NCBI GenBank assembly: GCA_000507305.1
Contig: DF240515.1
Span: 50,206 to 114,205 of the forward strand
Source of the DNA: Breviolum minutum Mf 1.05b.01
Lineage: Eukaryota; Sar; Dinophyceae; Suessiales; Symbiodiniaceae
Length of the DNA: 64,000 nt
Direction: 5' to 3'
Part shown: positions 42,259 through 54,467 of the stretch, in pieces
Layout: each line of letters starts with the position of its first letter
How positions within the stretch are numbered: the stretch's first letter is position 1
The notes under the pieces: generated by a model
What the model saw: only the letters and a program-made list of their open reading frames with translations
The model's database searches: none
Told to the model about the DNA's origin: nothing
Program-made: the position numbers and the translations under genes

Positions 42259-42531
42259 TGATCAAATTTCCAAGTACCTTGGTAGAACACAGTCAAAACA
42301 AGATAATGTCACAATGTCTAATCAATTCCAAGCATGTCTACAGCCCACTGTTATCAACCCGTAACTGTCTACAGTTCACTGATAGAACATGGAATGTATG
42401 TCCGATAAAAAGGATCTCCCAAAAAGGCCGTCAACTCCAATGACATGGTTTCTCGCCTGCGATGAAGAGGGAACCTGGCAAAAAAATGAGGAGCAAGATC
42501 GTCAAGCAATCCTTAGCTCCGCATGCACTGT

Positions 42532-42645
42532 GTACTTGGAGGATCATCCCAGTTAGTAAGTGGTTATATAATAACCACGCTTAGTAAGTGCCCTAAGTAG
42601 GGTTGTTCCCCTTCCAAATGGCCTAAATGGCTTATAACTGTAGTC
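42532..42645 (+). mobile_element. MITE family H, right end lost
   Basis: TA-CTTGGAGGATCATCCCAG opens the element. The core (CCTAAGTAGGGTTGTTCC, CCAAATGGCC) is inverted relative to the copy at 63294. Confidence 0.7.
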
Positions 42646-42850
42646 GTTGGATGTGTCGTTTAAACACCACTTTTCCAACGCCGGGGGAAACCAAGGTGCG
42701 CAAGAACGCCGTTGTTGGATTTTGGCCGGATCTTCAGCAATGATAGGTCCCTCCACACATACGCCTGTAAAAGGACCCTGCTGAGGTTGACCTGGCTGAA
42801 GGCAAGGGTCAAAACCACCATGGCTGGCTGGCTGAACGTAGGTGCTTTGC
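42646..42850 (-). CDS. Candidate coding stretch, two competing frames
   Basis: The minus strand carries one frame with PASHGGFDPCLQPGQPQQG and EDPAKIQQRRSCAPWFPPAL, and a second, ending in TAA, with NNGVLAHLGFPRRWKSGV. Several CAG/GT sites allow either to be spliced. It continues directly out of the family H fragment. No family recognised. Confidence 0.3.
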
Positions 42851-42999
42851 TTATCACCTAGTGGAAACAATGGATTTCCAGTTATGTTAGATTACAAAGG
42901 GCTAAACTTCAGCCGTTTTCTAGTGGCTGAGCCAGCTGATCGAAACATAGATACAGTAGTCGATTTTTGATCATCTAGGCAAGGATCGAAGTCAAATCA

Positions 43000-43117
43000 G
43001 GGGTCATTATATTACCAACCGAAACAATGCACTATTATAATGAGGAAATCCCTAAATAAAACACCATACATTTGTATTGTTTTTGATCCCCTCAAAATTG
43101 GGGGAATTTAATGACCC
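43000..43117. mobile_element. MITE family S
   Basis: GGGTCATTATATTACCAACC on the left and GGGAATTTAATGACCC on the right. Homologous to 2611 and 44164. Confidence 0.7.
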
Positions 43118-43119
43118 GT

Positions 43120-43340
43120 ACTCGGGTCAAAGTACCACCTTTAAACTGCATATGACGTGGCGATATGTGGCCCAGCGGGGGAAACCGCAGATGTGGCGTC
43201 ATGGCAAAATTATTCCATACTCCAACCAGTTTTGGGGTCAAGCATGGTGAATCAATTTGAGCCACTGCTGAACTTAAAAATGGCAGGGAAGATTCATGAA
43301 TGCAAACCAACAAAGCAATCAAGATAACTTTGCTACTCAA
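43120..43340 (-). CDS. Possible coding stretch
   Basis: The minus strand reads VILIALLVCIHESSLPFLSS and on through CLTPKLVGVW. The hydrophobic start could be a leader. The plus strand has open frames too. Unresolved. Confidence 0.2.
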
Positions 43341-43747
43341 ATCTGCCTCTTTGGGTCAACAAATTGTGAAAACATTGGATGGGACTCTCATACAACCGGC
43401 CCACCATCAGTTCGCCGGCCTAGAATCACTGGCATGCTGGATGGCAGGACTTTGGAGGGTTGGCTTCCTCTTTTCCTGCATGAAGTTAGACTGTTGATGG
43501 ACATCGTGGTGCCTATCATTCAGCTGGTGGTTGGACCACCAGCAACAAAATGTTGAAATCAAATCATGTCTCCCCAAAAGTGGGAGTGGACATTTGAAAA
43601 ACAAGTTTAAAAGTACCATTAACTAGCTTTAGGTAAGCTAGAACTGTAGTCACTGTAGGCTACCCAGCAACTTTCCATGATTCTGGGGATTCTGGGGTTC
43701 AAGCAAACATGCCCGTTGGAAACCGACTTCTAGCCCCTTGACACAGG

Positions 43748-43777
43748 GTGGTAGGGTACATACATGTACCCTACCAC
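43748..43777. other. Perfect 30-bp hairpin
   Basis: GTGGTAGGGTACAT pairs perfectly with ATGTACCCTACCAC around a two-base centre. No U-tract or partner element was found. Confidence 0.85.
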
Positions 43778-44163
43778 AGCAGAGAACAAACCAACACATA
43801 TATCAATAAAGTGCCATAAATGTCAATGACATGGTACAGGGTACAAACCATTTCAGATCTCACATGTGCATACTGGTAGAACTCAAAGAATGCTTTTTTG
43901 GGTGGCAATCCTGAAATGCAAAGGTTTCAACCAGTTTCAACGACAGAACCTCCGTTGTCCCGGTCCAGAGCCAAGCACACAGCAGGATACTCACTGCAAC
44001 CAAAGCAGAGGCTCCACCAAAAAGGAAGCCTCAACATTTTGAGATGCAAAAAGGGAGAAGGGTCAAAGCAACAAAAAACAGTGGTATCATCCCCAAACGT
44101 ATAACCTAGATTGGAACAAAAAGGTGGAACAAAATATTGGAAACAAACAATTGACGTTTCACA

Positions 44164-44275
44164 GGGGTCATTGGTATGACACCAATCCAAGCATTATCGT
44201 TCACCGGAAATCCCTCAAAAGTGTCAGACATTTGCATCAAGTATAAATCCCCCCCAAATGGGTAATTCAGTGACC
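44164..44275. mobile_element. MITE family S
   Basis: GGGGTCATTGGTATGACACC on the left and GGGTAATTCAGTGACC on the right. Confidence 0.6.
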
Positions 44276-44279
44276 AACC

Positions 44280-45490
44280 AAAAAGGCATGTTTTGGTTTA
44301 CACCAAAATATAACAAAAAAAGTTTAAATTAGAATCATTGAATTTGTTCTGGGGGTTAGATCCTTGACCCTTAGATCCCCTAGATCACACGAAGTTCTAA
44401 GAACATTTCATTAAGATTTGATTCCTGCGATGCATATAGTATAAAGGGTATATAAATCTACGTACATATATATATATATGCAAAGTAATGTGGGAATAGT
44501 GATTGATAAAGGGTAGTATCTAGACATAAGTGAGCTTCCTGCCAAAAGCGATTAGTGAGGGAGGTTCGACTTTTTGAGGTCATCTCTTATAATTATGTTT
44601 GTTTCATGTTTTCTTTCAGTTCATTTATGTTCATTTCCTTTCAAGTAAAACCTTTCTTTTCATGCAAGTTGAAGCATTCCAAACCAAGAAGCTCCAAGGT
44701 ACATTGTTCTTAAAACCTTCAATTGAATAAAATATTCCATCAAACCTCAAATCAATCGGGAGATGGGGTACCCCACAGGAGCCCAAAAAAGAGATTGACG
44801 AAGGGGTAGTAAAAAATTGTCTGGTTCAAGCTGGATATCTGGAAACTAAATTAAATAAGCATTGAAATGCGAAGCATTGAACTTATCTCTTATCCTTCTC
44901 TTGTCTCTTGGACATTTCTTCCCTAAAAATCATTGGAACATCCCAGAAAATGGTGTTTGACTCTGTTTTTTTTTCGCAAGGTTCGGAATTGGATCTCCAA
45001 ACCACCAGATCCCAAGGCTGATACATCTGATAATTAGGGTTGCATATATTATATTTTTAGTGGTTCAAAAAAATGGTCAACATTCATTAATCTTAAACCC
45101 CCAAAAGAACATGGTAGTAATCATCCAAATCTAAAAGTCTTGATTTAAAAAAAGGTACAAACGGTTGAACAAGAAATTATCAATAACTGCTGCTGTAAGA
45201 AACGTGGGTCCCAACTCTTCACCTAGACATGTTTTGGACGGGTCCCAACATTTCCCTTCCACTTCTCATAGGGCAAATGGTGGTACCCAATAAATACCCA
45301 CTAGGATATAAGGTGTATGTTTGGGGTTCTCCTTGTTAAAGGGCCTCCGGGCCCCAAGGGGCCCTTACCACCATTTTCTTATGAATTTCCCAAGTGACGA
45401 CTATTTCTTGCGCCGATGGAGTTCTCGAAGGCAACCTTTTGACCTGAGAGGATGCGTCGGTTTCAACACGTGGAAGGAAGGATGATATCC
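44280..45490. other. No gene seen
   Basis: AT-rich spacer with a short (AT)n at 44466-44479. No repeat ends or exon found. Confidence 0.45.
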
Positions 45491-45498
45491 AAGGATGA

Positions 45499-45595
45499 TA
45501 AGATTAACATAGAACCTGAAAATGATGGTTTGGAAGATGTTTTTCCTTTTCCAGGGGTGTATTCTCAAGTTCCATGTTAATCTTCCGGGGTGTAA
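45499..45595. mobile_element. MITE family B sub-type
   Basis: GATTAACATAGAACCTGAAA to GTTAATCTTCCGGGGTG-TA. Shares the inner arm with 6474. Confidence 0.7.
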
Positions 45596-45599
45596 ATAA

Positions 45600-46940
45600 A
45601 TATAAGGAACAACCACACATGATTTTTTCAAGGAAAAATACAACAAGAAAAAACACAATGATTTCAAAGAATTGTTCTGTTTGAATGAGTAATGTGGTAA
45701 AAAAAAAACAGCCAAAAAAAACATATTAGTTGGATACATTTCAAGAAACTAAGAGGCTATTATTTAATCAGAACATGGTGAGAATTCATCATCTATAAAT
45801 GAACAAACTTCCTGAATCTTTCCGTGCTCAGGGCTTCCAATCCAGGTCCGATACTAATGACGGACGGAATCTTACATCCATCAGGCGATTTCTTCATGGG
45901 AATCATCCAACAATGAACCCAACACGTCAGGTGGGCAAAAAAGAGCTGGCGGCTTAATAGGGATCCTTATGGTTTTTCAAATCCCCACATAACTGGGTAA
46001 TAGAATACCCTATATACCCTAAACAACCGTGTTTTTTTCATTGCTCAGGTGAAATATGATTAAAAAGAACGATCCAAGGACCAAAAGTCATGAGGACTAA
46101 GTGTTTAGGAGTTTGGGCAGTTGAACAATTCGAAGTTTGGTACAGCCTCTTGAAGATTTAGCGGCTTTTGAACCCACAAAAATGGAGGTGGATGGGATGG
46201 AAGATGTTTTTCCTGTTCAATTGGGTGATTTTGAACCCTCCCAAAGCTTAACATCGTTCACCTGAACACAACACCCTAGAAGCTTGGAGATTCCGAACTT
46301 GGAAGTTCCATCATTTTTAGGTTCCAAGTTCCAGCCGTTCAACTTGGGGCAGGCGAACCGTTCCAGGATTCAAACATCTACAGCAACTGCATCTTACAGA
46401 CTTTGCAAAACAAATATCAAACTCGTCCATAACAAAAAAACATCATCTTCCCAACAACCAACAAAAATAAAGCATTTTTGGAGGTAGTAGTGTTACAGAA
46501 TGTTATCGTCACTTCCCTGGTGATGATTGTTGCAAGACATGGAAAAGAACAATATAAATGATCATTGTCACTGCTGCGTATTGATGGACAAGATCCAATC
46601 AAACAATTGGTGAAACCACATTATCTTTTTCATTGACACCTGCAAACAAAAACATGACAATTCGCGCAGGATGTCCTCCAGCAAGAGTAGTAAAAATCCA
46701 CAACAACAGCATCATTCATCATATCTATTAATCCATTAGTTGTTCTGTGGATCAACAAGATAACTTCCAATTAAAATAGGGAAATTATGGGAAATTCATC
46801 ATCCATGGCTGCTTCACTCTTTAGATGGAGGAAATCCATACCCTTTTTCATGGAATCTCATGCTCAAAGTAAGCCTCGCATGTGGAAAAAAACTATCTGG
46901 TCAAATTATATGTATATAAAAACATATATATATATATATA
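45600..46940. other. No gene seen
   Basis: Short frames on both strands, none bounded by convincing splice sites. Confidence 0.4.
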
Positions 46941-46945
46941 TAATA

Positions 46946-47038
46946 GGTCACCAACCTGAATTTCCCTGAAACATGAAGATTTTCCCTTCCGCAGCTACAT
47001 TTTTGGGGTGAAAAACTCGTGTGAGGTCACAATAATTT
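46946..47038. repeat. Dispersed repeat M, copy 2
   Basis: GGTCACCAACCT on the left and AACTCGTGTGAGGTCAC on the right, partly inverted. Matches 22630-22700. Confidence 0.55.
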
Positions 47039-47690
47039 GACTCTAGATCGATATCTAGTTGGTCATTTCAAGGACTCTGAGAAGATCTGCGCAAGTTCAA
47101 TGGTTCAACGCACATATATATATATATATGTACATGTTGCAAACCATCAGCTTTCTATGTTGGTCACATGCCACACACACACACAAACACGCTAAAAAAT
47201 CTCTGTTTTTTTGCGGACTCCCGGACTGCCAGTCAAATGTGTGAAGTTTACCGGCCCCATACTGCACGAAACATTTTGGGAGTTTTGGTACTTGCATCTA
47301 CCAGGTGTAAATTGAATCAGTGGAACTGGAGTTCAATGAAGAAATTTCTTTAATGGACATGGAAGTGGGGCATCATTGATTGCACATTTTTACACCATTT
47401 TGTGGCTAAACCTTGACACTTTTAAAATCTGAGTGAATCGCAATTCAACATTCATTTTTGTTCACCTTGAATATGATATTTTGGGCGATATGCCAAAAAC
47501 AAATCCCCTTTGATGAGCGTCATGTTAAGAAAGAACAACAAAACCCTGTGTTTTTTTTCGTCCGTGACACTGATGCAGGTGCAGTCAAAGAGTGTTTCAC
47601 CGCAGGAAGGTCCAGGTTTGCAATCAAAGCCGCCCTGCCAGATTTGCTGAAGGACGGTGGAACCGTGGTACCTTCCAGGGAAACTAAAAA

Positions 47691-47796
47691 TACCATGGGC
47701 CCCCAAAACCTACATTTTTAGAGATGTTTATGGTAAATAACCTGGTTTTTAGGTGGCCCAAACCTTTACTTTTCATGGTTTTGGGGGCTTATGGTA
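47691..47796. mobile_element. MITE family J
   Basis: TA-CCATGGGCCCCCAAAACC on the left and GGTTTTGGGGGCTTATGG-TA on the right. Confidence 0.8.
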
Positions 47797-48162
47797 TATA
47801 CTGTCTGTTCCCTTTTAAAAGGCACCTTTTGAGTCCATGTTTTTGCCTTCTCTAGAGGTGGGATGACATTGTATCGTTCCCTAGAGGGTAACAACTGTGG
47901 AATTTGTTGACTTGTTGACTGAATGTTCTGGAATATTTTAACAAATATTAGTCGAAGTATTTGCTATGGAAGGAGATTGAATTAGTTCACTAACTCGGAT
48001 TATACGAAATAGAAGGTAAAACCATGTAGCTTCCGTATGTACCAATATCTGGTGATGTCCTTACTGGAAACACCACAAAGACTCATGATCACGTTTGGTG
48101 TCAACATTTGCCAATCCAATCCTGCACCCTGTGGATCTTTTCATCATTTTCACTACCAACCT

Positions 48163-48228
48163 TTTACACCCCAAAAATATGGGTTATAGTTACCCCTAAA
48201 AAGGAAGGAAACCTGGGTTCCCATAGAA
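48163..48228. repeat. Dispersed repeat J-prime, copy 2
   Basis: Inverted match to 29312-29375, including GAAGGAAACCTGGGTTCCC. Confidence 0.7.
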
Positions 48229-48715
48229 TAGCTTACTGGGAAAATTCGCTATATAATATACAAATGTGTATAACAACTGCTTCAAGATGTTGCCTATCCA
48301 CACTACCTAATCGCCTATGGTCCTATGTGCCGTTGGGTCCGTTAGTAACTAACGTCCCCAACCCACGGGTTCAACGGGTTCCTGCCTGGGCCACATGGCC
48401 ATATTCACACGTGCCATCGCGTGATGTGAAGCTTTGAAGACCCGTTAAGATGGGTCGTGTTTGATCTCCACCTGGAACCAAAAGGTCCAAAACCACCAAG
48501 CTTTCCAAGGTTTTTTGTTGAAGCGTTTGGGTGAGGGGTCAAACTTCCATGAGTTTTGCGAAAAAAACAACATCCAGTTTCAAAATGGTTGGTTTAAGTG
48601 TGTGTCAAATTACGATTATCTATATATTATATACCTAGAACCCAAATGGACACCCCCGTATTTTCGGAATATTTGATCCATAAAATGGATGCTCAACTCC
48701 CCAACAATTATATAG

Positions 48716-48790
48716 TGTATATATATATATATATGTATGTATATGTATATTTATATGTATGTATATGTATATATATATATGTTTATAATA
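48716..48790. repeat. AT-rich microsatellite
   Basis: (AT)n with GTATAT variants. Confidence 0.92.
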
Positions 48791-49062
48791 GACTTGTTCT
48801 CATCAGTTTGGGATTGGACGACCACAATCCCAATCCAGACTTCAATCCCAAAAAATCTCCACCGTTTGGTTCGGTACAGAACTATGGTGCAAGCGCAGTG
48901 AATTTTCCTTATGGTTGGTACAAGTAAGGTGTGTTACATCATTCCATAATTTCTTAAACATGTGCCCAACAAATGGTTTTGAGTTATGAGATGTTACAAC
49001 TGCTGAAAAACCCACCGCTTGGCTCATGGTAGCCTTTAAGTTCTGACCCAAATGACCTTAAT

Positions 49063-49159
49063 CTGGTTGGTGGTTCAACCCATTTGAAGAATATTGGTCA
49101 AATTGGATCATTTCCCGAAATAGGGATAAACATAAAACATGTTTGAAACCACCACCTAG
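49063..49159 (+). mobile_element. MITE family A, 4-bp duplication TAAT
   Basis: CTGGTTGGTGGTTCAACCC to TTTGAAACCACCACCTAG, flanked by TAAT. Plus orientation. Confidence 0.9.
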
Positions 49160-49569
49160 TAATGGTTGACACATTGATTCACACAACTCTTCAGTTTCAA
49201 AATACTTCAAATGGAGGTGGTGAAGCTCCTGATAGCCCTTTCGATATGAGACTTGCTGAAGAGAACAAATGCGTATGGAATCATTCCAAGCGATGCCCGA
49301 GCAAAACACCTTACCGAAGTACCTCTTTCTCAGTGAGATGATGGCCCTGTTCTTTTTCTGAAACCCATGGTTGGACTGCAGCTTCTACACACACAAAAAA
49401 ATCAGGTATGACATGAATATATGTATGTTTCTATAATGTTTCTTGTAACTTAAAAAAGACTTTTTTTGACTTGATCCTCAACACTCTCTGAACAAAATTT
49501 CACGTGACACAATTTTGACTCCCTCTCAGAAACATCTGTCACCTTCCCAAGCTATTTCTACTTGCTTGA

Positions 49570-49803
49570 CCCCGAAACTTTTCCCTCCAAATTCTCGATT
49601 CCATCAACAAAAATGCCCTCGACATCCACCAGGATTTTATCTCCGTGGAACAACTTCCCATCCGCCTAAGAGGTTTCTACAGCCAGCGGATTTGGCACAA
49701 TGTGAAGCAGCATCCACCGACGAAAGAATCGATGCTAGAAGTAGAAAGCTATGCATTGGAGTTCCTGGGGCGGATCAGATGGGAAGAAACAAAAATACGA
49801 TAA
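49570..49803 (+). CDS. Open plus frame without ATG, protein-like
   Basis: The plus frame is open from 49570 to a TAA at 49801. It includes LDSINKNALDIHQDFISVEQ, GFYSQRIWHNVKQHPP and EVESYALEFLGRIRWEE. A second plus frame is also open (ADLAQCEAASTDERIDA). The strand is opposite to most candidates here. No family recognised. Confidence 0.3.
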   Translation, partial: PRNFSLQILDSINKNALDIHQDFISVEQLPIRLRGFYSQRIWHNVKQHPPTKESMLEVESYALEFLGRIRWEETKIR

Positions 49804-50035
49804 AAACACACACAAAAGACAATATCAAATATCATCATCATTTTTATTCAACAAAAACAAGTTTTTGGTTTCATGGATATCTGAATACTATAAGTTGTTG
49901 TATAAAATTGATGTTGACTTTAAGTAAACACTTTTTTTTGTTCACAGGTACACTCTCAAAACATAGGCCCTGTCAACAAAAAAATCTGGAGACATATTGT
50001 ATTTGGAAGGTCACAGTTCTTGAAGAGGGGTTTCC

Positions 50036-50132
50036 TGATGATGGTTCAGGAATCCGGCGACCGTAACCACCTGGGATGTTGTAACAAAACCTTCGTAAAT
50101 AATGGGATGGCCAACTACCTTCACCTCAACAG
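50036..50132 (-). mobile_element. MITE family F, one end only
   Basis: GATGATGGTTCAGGAATCC, then CCACCTGGGATG and GTAAATAATGGGAT. The far terminus is missing. Confidence 0.6.
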
Positions 50133-50270
50133 CTGAGTCTCAACCCCCGACCATCAAACCGTTCGCCTCGAGGACCGGACCACTCCCACTCCGATTCGAC
50201 AACGGACAAGTGGACAAGGTGGACCGTGGGATTCACTGCCGGTGTTTGAGAAATTTATGTTGCTGAGATT
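50133..50270. other. GC-richer open stretch, no gene assigned
   Basis: Two plus frames stay open; one reads SRTGPLPLRFDNGQVDKVDR. No splice support. Confidence 0.2.
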
Positions 50271-50410
50271 TCTGTAATCTGTGCCTTATAAAGGCCGTTT
50301 AAACGCTTGAGGTCTTTTACCATCTGAAAAACAACAGAATTCAACGAAATTTTGAGGGCAAATTGATTTGGAAGTGCATTTTTTAAAGATGATTCAAATA
50401 CAGAGAAGTG

Positions 50411-50638
50411 TTATGTACGGATCTCGCACAGAGTCTGTGGACCAGAAAAAATCAACCTCAAAGCTTTGCGGCTGAGGTTCTTTTGAGAAAAAAATAGCAC
50501 CTGGCACCCTTTGAATTCATTCTTTCCAAGCAAAGTATTCGTCAATTTTTGGTGTAAGGGAGCTGGGTTTTTATGATGTTTTATGTCATGTGACTTTCTA
50601 AAATCTTTCGACATCGCGTCGCATTGCCTTGAAAACAT
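50411..50638 (-). CDS. Small ATG-to-stop open frame, 75 codons
   Basis: The minus strand starts ATG at 50638, reads MFSRQCDAMSKDFRKSHDIK and continues with ordinary composition to a stop. It could be a small gene, an exon or chance. No family recognised. Confidence 0.25.
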   Translation of the reverse strand: MFSRQCDAMSKDFRKSHDIKHHKNPAPLHQKLTNTLLGKNEFKGCQVLFFSQKNLSRKALRLIFSGPQTLCEIRT

Positions 50639-50639
50639 G

Positions 50640-51840
50640 GACGTCCCTATCTACATCTGGAAGCCATCATGAAAACAGCAGAGGTGGGTCCCAGTGGTCA
50701 AACTGATTCTGCATTCAGGAAGCGGAATGAATGATGAATGAATACATGGAATGAATGAATGGAAATTCTGAGATGGTTGCCTATTTTCTGTGGTTCATGG
50801 GGCAAATGATCATAAACATGGTGTAGTGTACACAGTTTGCATATGTTCGTACAATTGCGCTACTCATTGAGTCCGGTAGTCAAACAGTATCAGTACATGT
50901 TCCAGGACACGCACACACGAGTCCTAATGAACCAAACTGCCTCTGCAGAAACACCTTCAGAATTGCAGAAAAAAACTGCTGTCTTAGGCACTGATTGACA
51001 GGTACCAAAAATCTCAAAGACATCATGAAGACCACCCCTTCTTTCGGTGTTGACTATAGCACTTCACCACTCTGTGTTGTCAGGTCATGAAGGGAATCCC
51101 TGGTCCTTCACCGGCTGCAAATATCTCACTAGTGAGACTAGTAGAAATCGGTCATGAAATCGTCGAAATTTAGGGACGATTTGGGGGTCCCAAATTCTAA
51201 GGCCCAACATAGCCTGAGTTTAGCCAGAGATCTGTGATGGGATTTATGAACAAAATCCGGTTTATCAGTTTGGGTGGCTTTAACACTGTAATTGTAAATG
51301 TGTACAATTGGACCATTGGATGATTGCTTTAGTGTATATTTTTGAATACTATAGGTGGTAGTTGCACCGTTGGACCAACAAACTAAATATGCCGACCTTT
51401 GATCATCTCTACATCTCTACAACAACAAACATACCCGCAGTGATTTTGGATGATTTTGGAACTTTTGGGGCTTCAGGGTCACAACAATCACACATCGCAC
51501 CTGGAAAAGAGATGTCTAAAAACCCAAACCATCCGGAGAGACCGTTTCACACTTCCCAAAAGTGCATCACTGTCTGCTCCCGTAAATCCCCAGTCAAAGA
51601 CTCAGTGAAGGGAGAAATTGTTCAAACAAATATATATAACATTATATAAAATATATGCCATTTTGAAGTCCAAAATGATCCAAAACTTCCCCCTCACCAC
51701 TGGAAACCGTCCCGTGCCTTGGGGGTAGCTGATGACATCTGTTTTAGGAAGTCTTTCTTCATCGACAAAGATCTCAAGTTGTGAGTTGATGGAAGCTGCG
51801 AAGGTTGGGAGTTGTAAATTTAATCTTCAATGAACCTAGG
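50640..51840. other. No supported gene
   Basis: Contains a (GAAT)n patch at about 50729-50762 and a 95-codon plus frame at 51362-51649 without splice or family evidence. Confidence 0.35.
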
Positions 51841-51843
51841 GAC

Positions 51844-51946
51844 CTAGTTGAACCCAGAAAAATATGGCGCGTTTGTGAAATTTTGCTTCATCTTCCAAAA
51901 AGTTCGGGGTGAACATTCCAAACATATTTGAGTTGCCACCACCTAG
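51844..51946 (+). mobile_element. MITE family A, left arm eroded
   Basis: CTAGTTGAACCC to GTTGCCACCACCTAG with the GGGGTGAACATTCC core. Plus orientation. Confidence 0.7.
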
Positions 51947-51949
51947 ATC

Positions 51950-52950
51950 CTAGAACCCAAATGGGGCCACAAATTGTTATCCATATTTTGGAAGATTTGA
52001 CTCATAAAATGGATGGTGAAAACCGCCTAGTGAACCAATGTCCGAAATGGTTCCACACAACGGTAAGCTAAAATGGTAAATGGCAACATCGAACATCGAT
52101 AATAAAGGCATATTCATGTTCCGTGTTCCTTTCAAAACAAGTACATCCCTGAAATTTACCATAGATCTAAATACCTAAAGATCTTGAAGGAGTCACCTTT
52201 CTGCATTTAAGATGTTCAGTATCCATCTTAAAATTCCAATCAGCTATGTCTGCTTGCCAGGGATCATTAGGTTCCTAACCCAAACCATGCACGTGTACAG
52301 GAAAACCACTCAACACATTCATAAATTTACATTAATTGATCATGTTTGATCCCTCTAATGTGGGCAACTCATTTTATCAACCCCTATTGGAAGGTCCTTT
52401 TAAAATATCTCTTCAAGCACCTCTAACATTTCAAAGAAGATTGAACTTGACAAAATGTGTTCGCCAGGATCACTAAAGCGATCTGCATCCTAAGAAGTCC
52501 TACTGTAAGATGTCCTGTAGAAATCGTATATCAGAAACGTGGATTGTAAATATGGCATCTTGCTGGTTATGTTGGATATCTATGTGGAATTTCAGGGAAG
52601 TCTGATATTAGAGTGAACAACATGGGGAAGCAAAAACACACATGTTTTTTTGGAACAAATGTTGGGCTTGATTCATTTTCAAGGGGTAGGGATTTGGGGT
52701 GCAATTGATAGAAAAGGTAACTTCTTTCGCTTCATAAGTTTCATCCAGCCAATTAAACTTTTTGTAGGATCCAAAAATTATTCATCTTTATCATGAAAAA
52801 ATGTTTGTCTCTTTACGGGACCCAGGCTCTGCAGGTAGCAACAAAAATCCTTTGGTCAAATTGAGAAAACACTCAGCGGGATCCAGAACCAAGTGCCTTT
52901 CCCTGCAAAAAAAAATGTTTCTATCTCCCCTGCTCCCAAAACTATATATC
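51950..52950. other. No gene seen
   Basis: Spacer. A stretch at 51955-52020 resembles 48635-48695 (CTAGAACCCAAATGG, CATAAAATGGATG). Confidence 0.4.
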
Positions 52951-52954
52951 ATAT

Positions 52955-53041
52955 CCCATACCATTCATGTATGGTATATCATGCCTACATGAAAAATAAA
53001 CAACAACCAAATGTAGGTACATATACCATACCTGGATCCTA
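52955..53041. mobile_element. MITE family I, diverged
   Basis: CATGTATGGTATATCATGCC and GGTACATATACCATACC surround an AT-rich loop. Confidence 0.55.
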
Positions 53042-53140
53042 AGTCATATGTTTTTTTCCTTTCCCAAGGTGCTGATTATTTTTTTTGGTAAAAGAAATGG
53101 CGAATCAAACCTATGTGAACCCATCGATCCATGGCAAAAC

Positions 53141-53182
53141 AAACCAACCAACCAACCAACCAACCACCCAACCAACCAACCA
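53141..53182. repeat. (CCAA)n microsatellite
   Basis: About ten tetranucleotide units with one interruption. Confidence 0.95.
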
Positions 53183-53397
53183 ACACATACATGCAAAAAG
53201 AAGGAAACATAATTTCCGTGACTGTTTTTCATTCGGTGCAAAACCACAAAAAAAAACTAGCAGTTTCTTTAAAGAGACCTTGTCGATCCGCAGCCACACG
53301 CTTCCTAAAAAGCTCTACAAACCCAAAGAGGTCAGAGGGACTTCAAGGGGGTAGAAAAAATCTGCCAACATTTTGGAAATTCCTTCAACATCACTAC

Positions 53398-53494
53398 CTG
53401 GTTGGTGGTTGCAACCCATTTGAAAAATATTAGTCAAACTGGGAATCTTCCCCCAAATGGGGGTGAAAAAAAAATATTTGAAACCACCACCTAG
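53398..53494 (+). mobile_element. MITE family A, 4-bp duplication CTAC
   Basis: CTGGTTGGTGGTTGCAACC to TTTGAAACCACCACCTAG, flanked by CTAC. Plus orientation. Confidence 0.9.
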
Positions 53495-53703
53495 CTACAG
53501 CTTTAGACTGGGGGGGACCCCAAAAGTGTATGTAATTTACGTGTTTGACGTCCCCGGGGGTCATCCAGGGGTGATCCGGGGGTGGTGATCCTTCAACTGA
53601 AAAAAAAAACGTTCTCAAGCATGTTCTCTAAAAACTTTTCTTCAGAAGACTCTATGATTTTTTGAGATATTATATATTAAATATATCTAGCAAGCTACTT
53701 GTC

Positions 53704-53822
53704 ATACTCTTGATGGTTCAGAAATCCCAAACAACCACCTCAGATGTTTTCAGAATCCCGTAAATAATGGGATAAACTACCAACCTCAACTGGTGATCGC
53801 CGGATTTCTGAACCATCAAGTA
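53704..53822 (-). mobile_element. MITE family F
   Basis: TA-CTCTTGATGGTTCAGAAATC to GGATTTCTGAACCATCAAG-TA. Core in minus orientation. Confidence 0.88.
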
Positions 53823-53939
53823 ATAAAAATCGATCCTGAGGCCCCCGTCCGCAGCATGTTTTCCAAGACAAAGACACCGCAATCGTTGAGATTCTCCTAA
53901 TGACACACACAAATTGCGAGAATGGGTATGATGGTAGAT

Positions 53940-53943
53940 GTTG

Positions 53944-53974
<31 letters not shown>

Positions 53975-53975
53975 T
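53940..53975. repeat. (GAT)n microsatellite
   Basis: About ten GAT units, with further GATG repeats to 54005. Confidence 0.93.
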
Positions 53976-54159
53976 TCATATTGATGATGTTGATGAGGAT
54001 GATGAATTTGATGGACGATTTATGATGGTGTCTGTCTGGATATGATGTGTCATATGCAAGTATAGCATGACAGGCATTCGTCTGATGTTATTCTGATGTT
54101 CGTCAGTTGATCTGTTTTTTTTTGACTATATATAGCAAGCAATGATATACCATAGATAC

Positions 54160-54260
54160 TGTTGCCACACGAGTGGGGTATCCGTCGGAGATTCGGTAAT
54201 TCATGTCATCATCAACCTGGGCACCGGAAAGTTTATCCGAAAAGCAGGCGATGGATATCG
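54160..54260 (-). CDS. Candidate 101-bp coding exon, unknown product
   Basis: The minus strand acceptor TTTGTTAATTTCAG and donor ACA-GTATCT bound two bases plus 33 codons, ending in phase 0. The frame reads ISIACFSDKLSGAQVDDDMN and then YRISDGYPTRVAT. Acceptor quality and composition are good. It lies between a homopolymer C tract and a (GAT)n-rich stretch. No family recognised. Confidence 0.45.
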
Positions 54261-54284
54261 CTGAAATTAACAAAGAAAATACCC

Positions 54285-54356
54285 CCCCCCCCCCCCTCCC
54301 CGACAACTAACAAACATGGCAATGGAAAATCCACCATGTGAACATGTATTTCCTTA
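54285..54356 (+). mobile_element. MITE family C, left half, with C tract
   Basis: A run of C leads into GACAACTAACAAACATGGCA and ATGGAAAATCCACC. The right half is absent. Confidence 0.6.
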
Positions 54357-54467
54357 CATCAATCCAACAATCCAACATTTGCCTGGAGGTGATTGATAAA
54401 ACATCATGTCGGAAAACATCAGAAAATATGTATCAGAAACACCGCTGTATGATTTATCCCTTATGCT

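Noticed and set aside
43522-43626. Additional family A copy
   Set aside because: Only scattered matches (GCTGGTGGTTGGACC, TTTGAAAAAC); too degraded to support.
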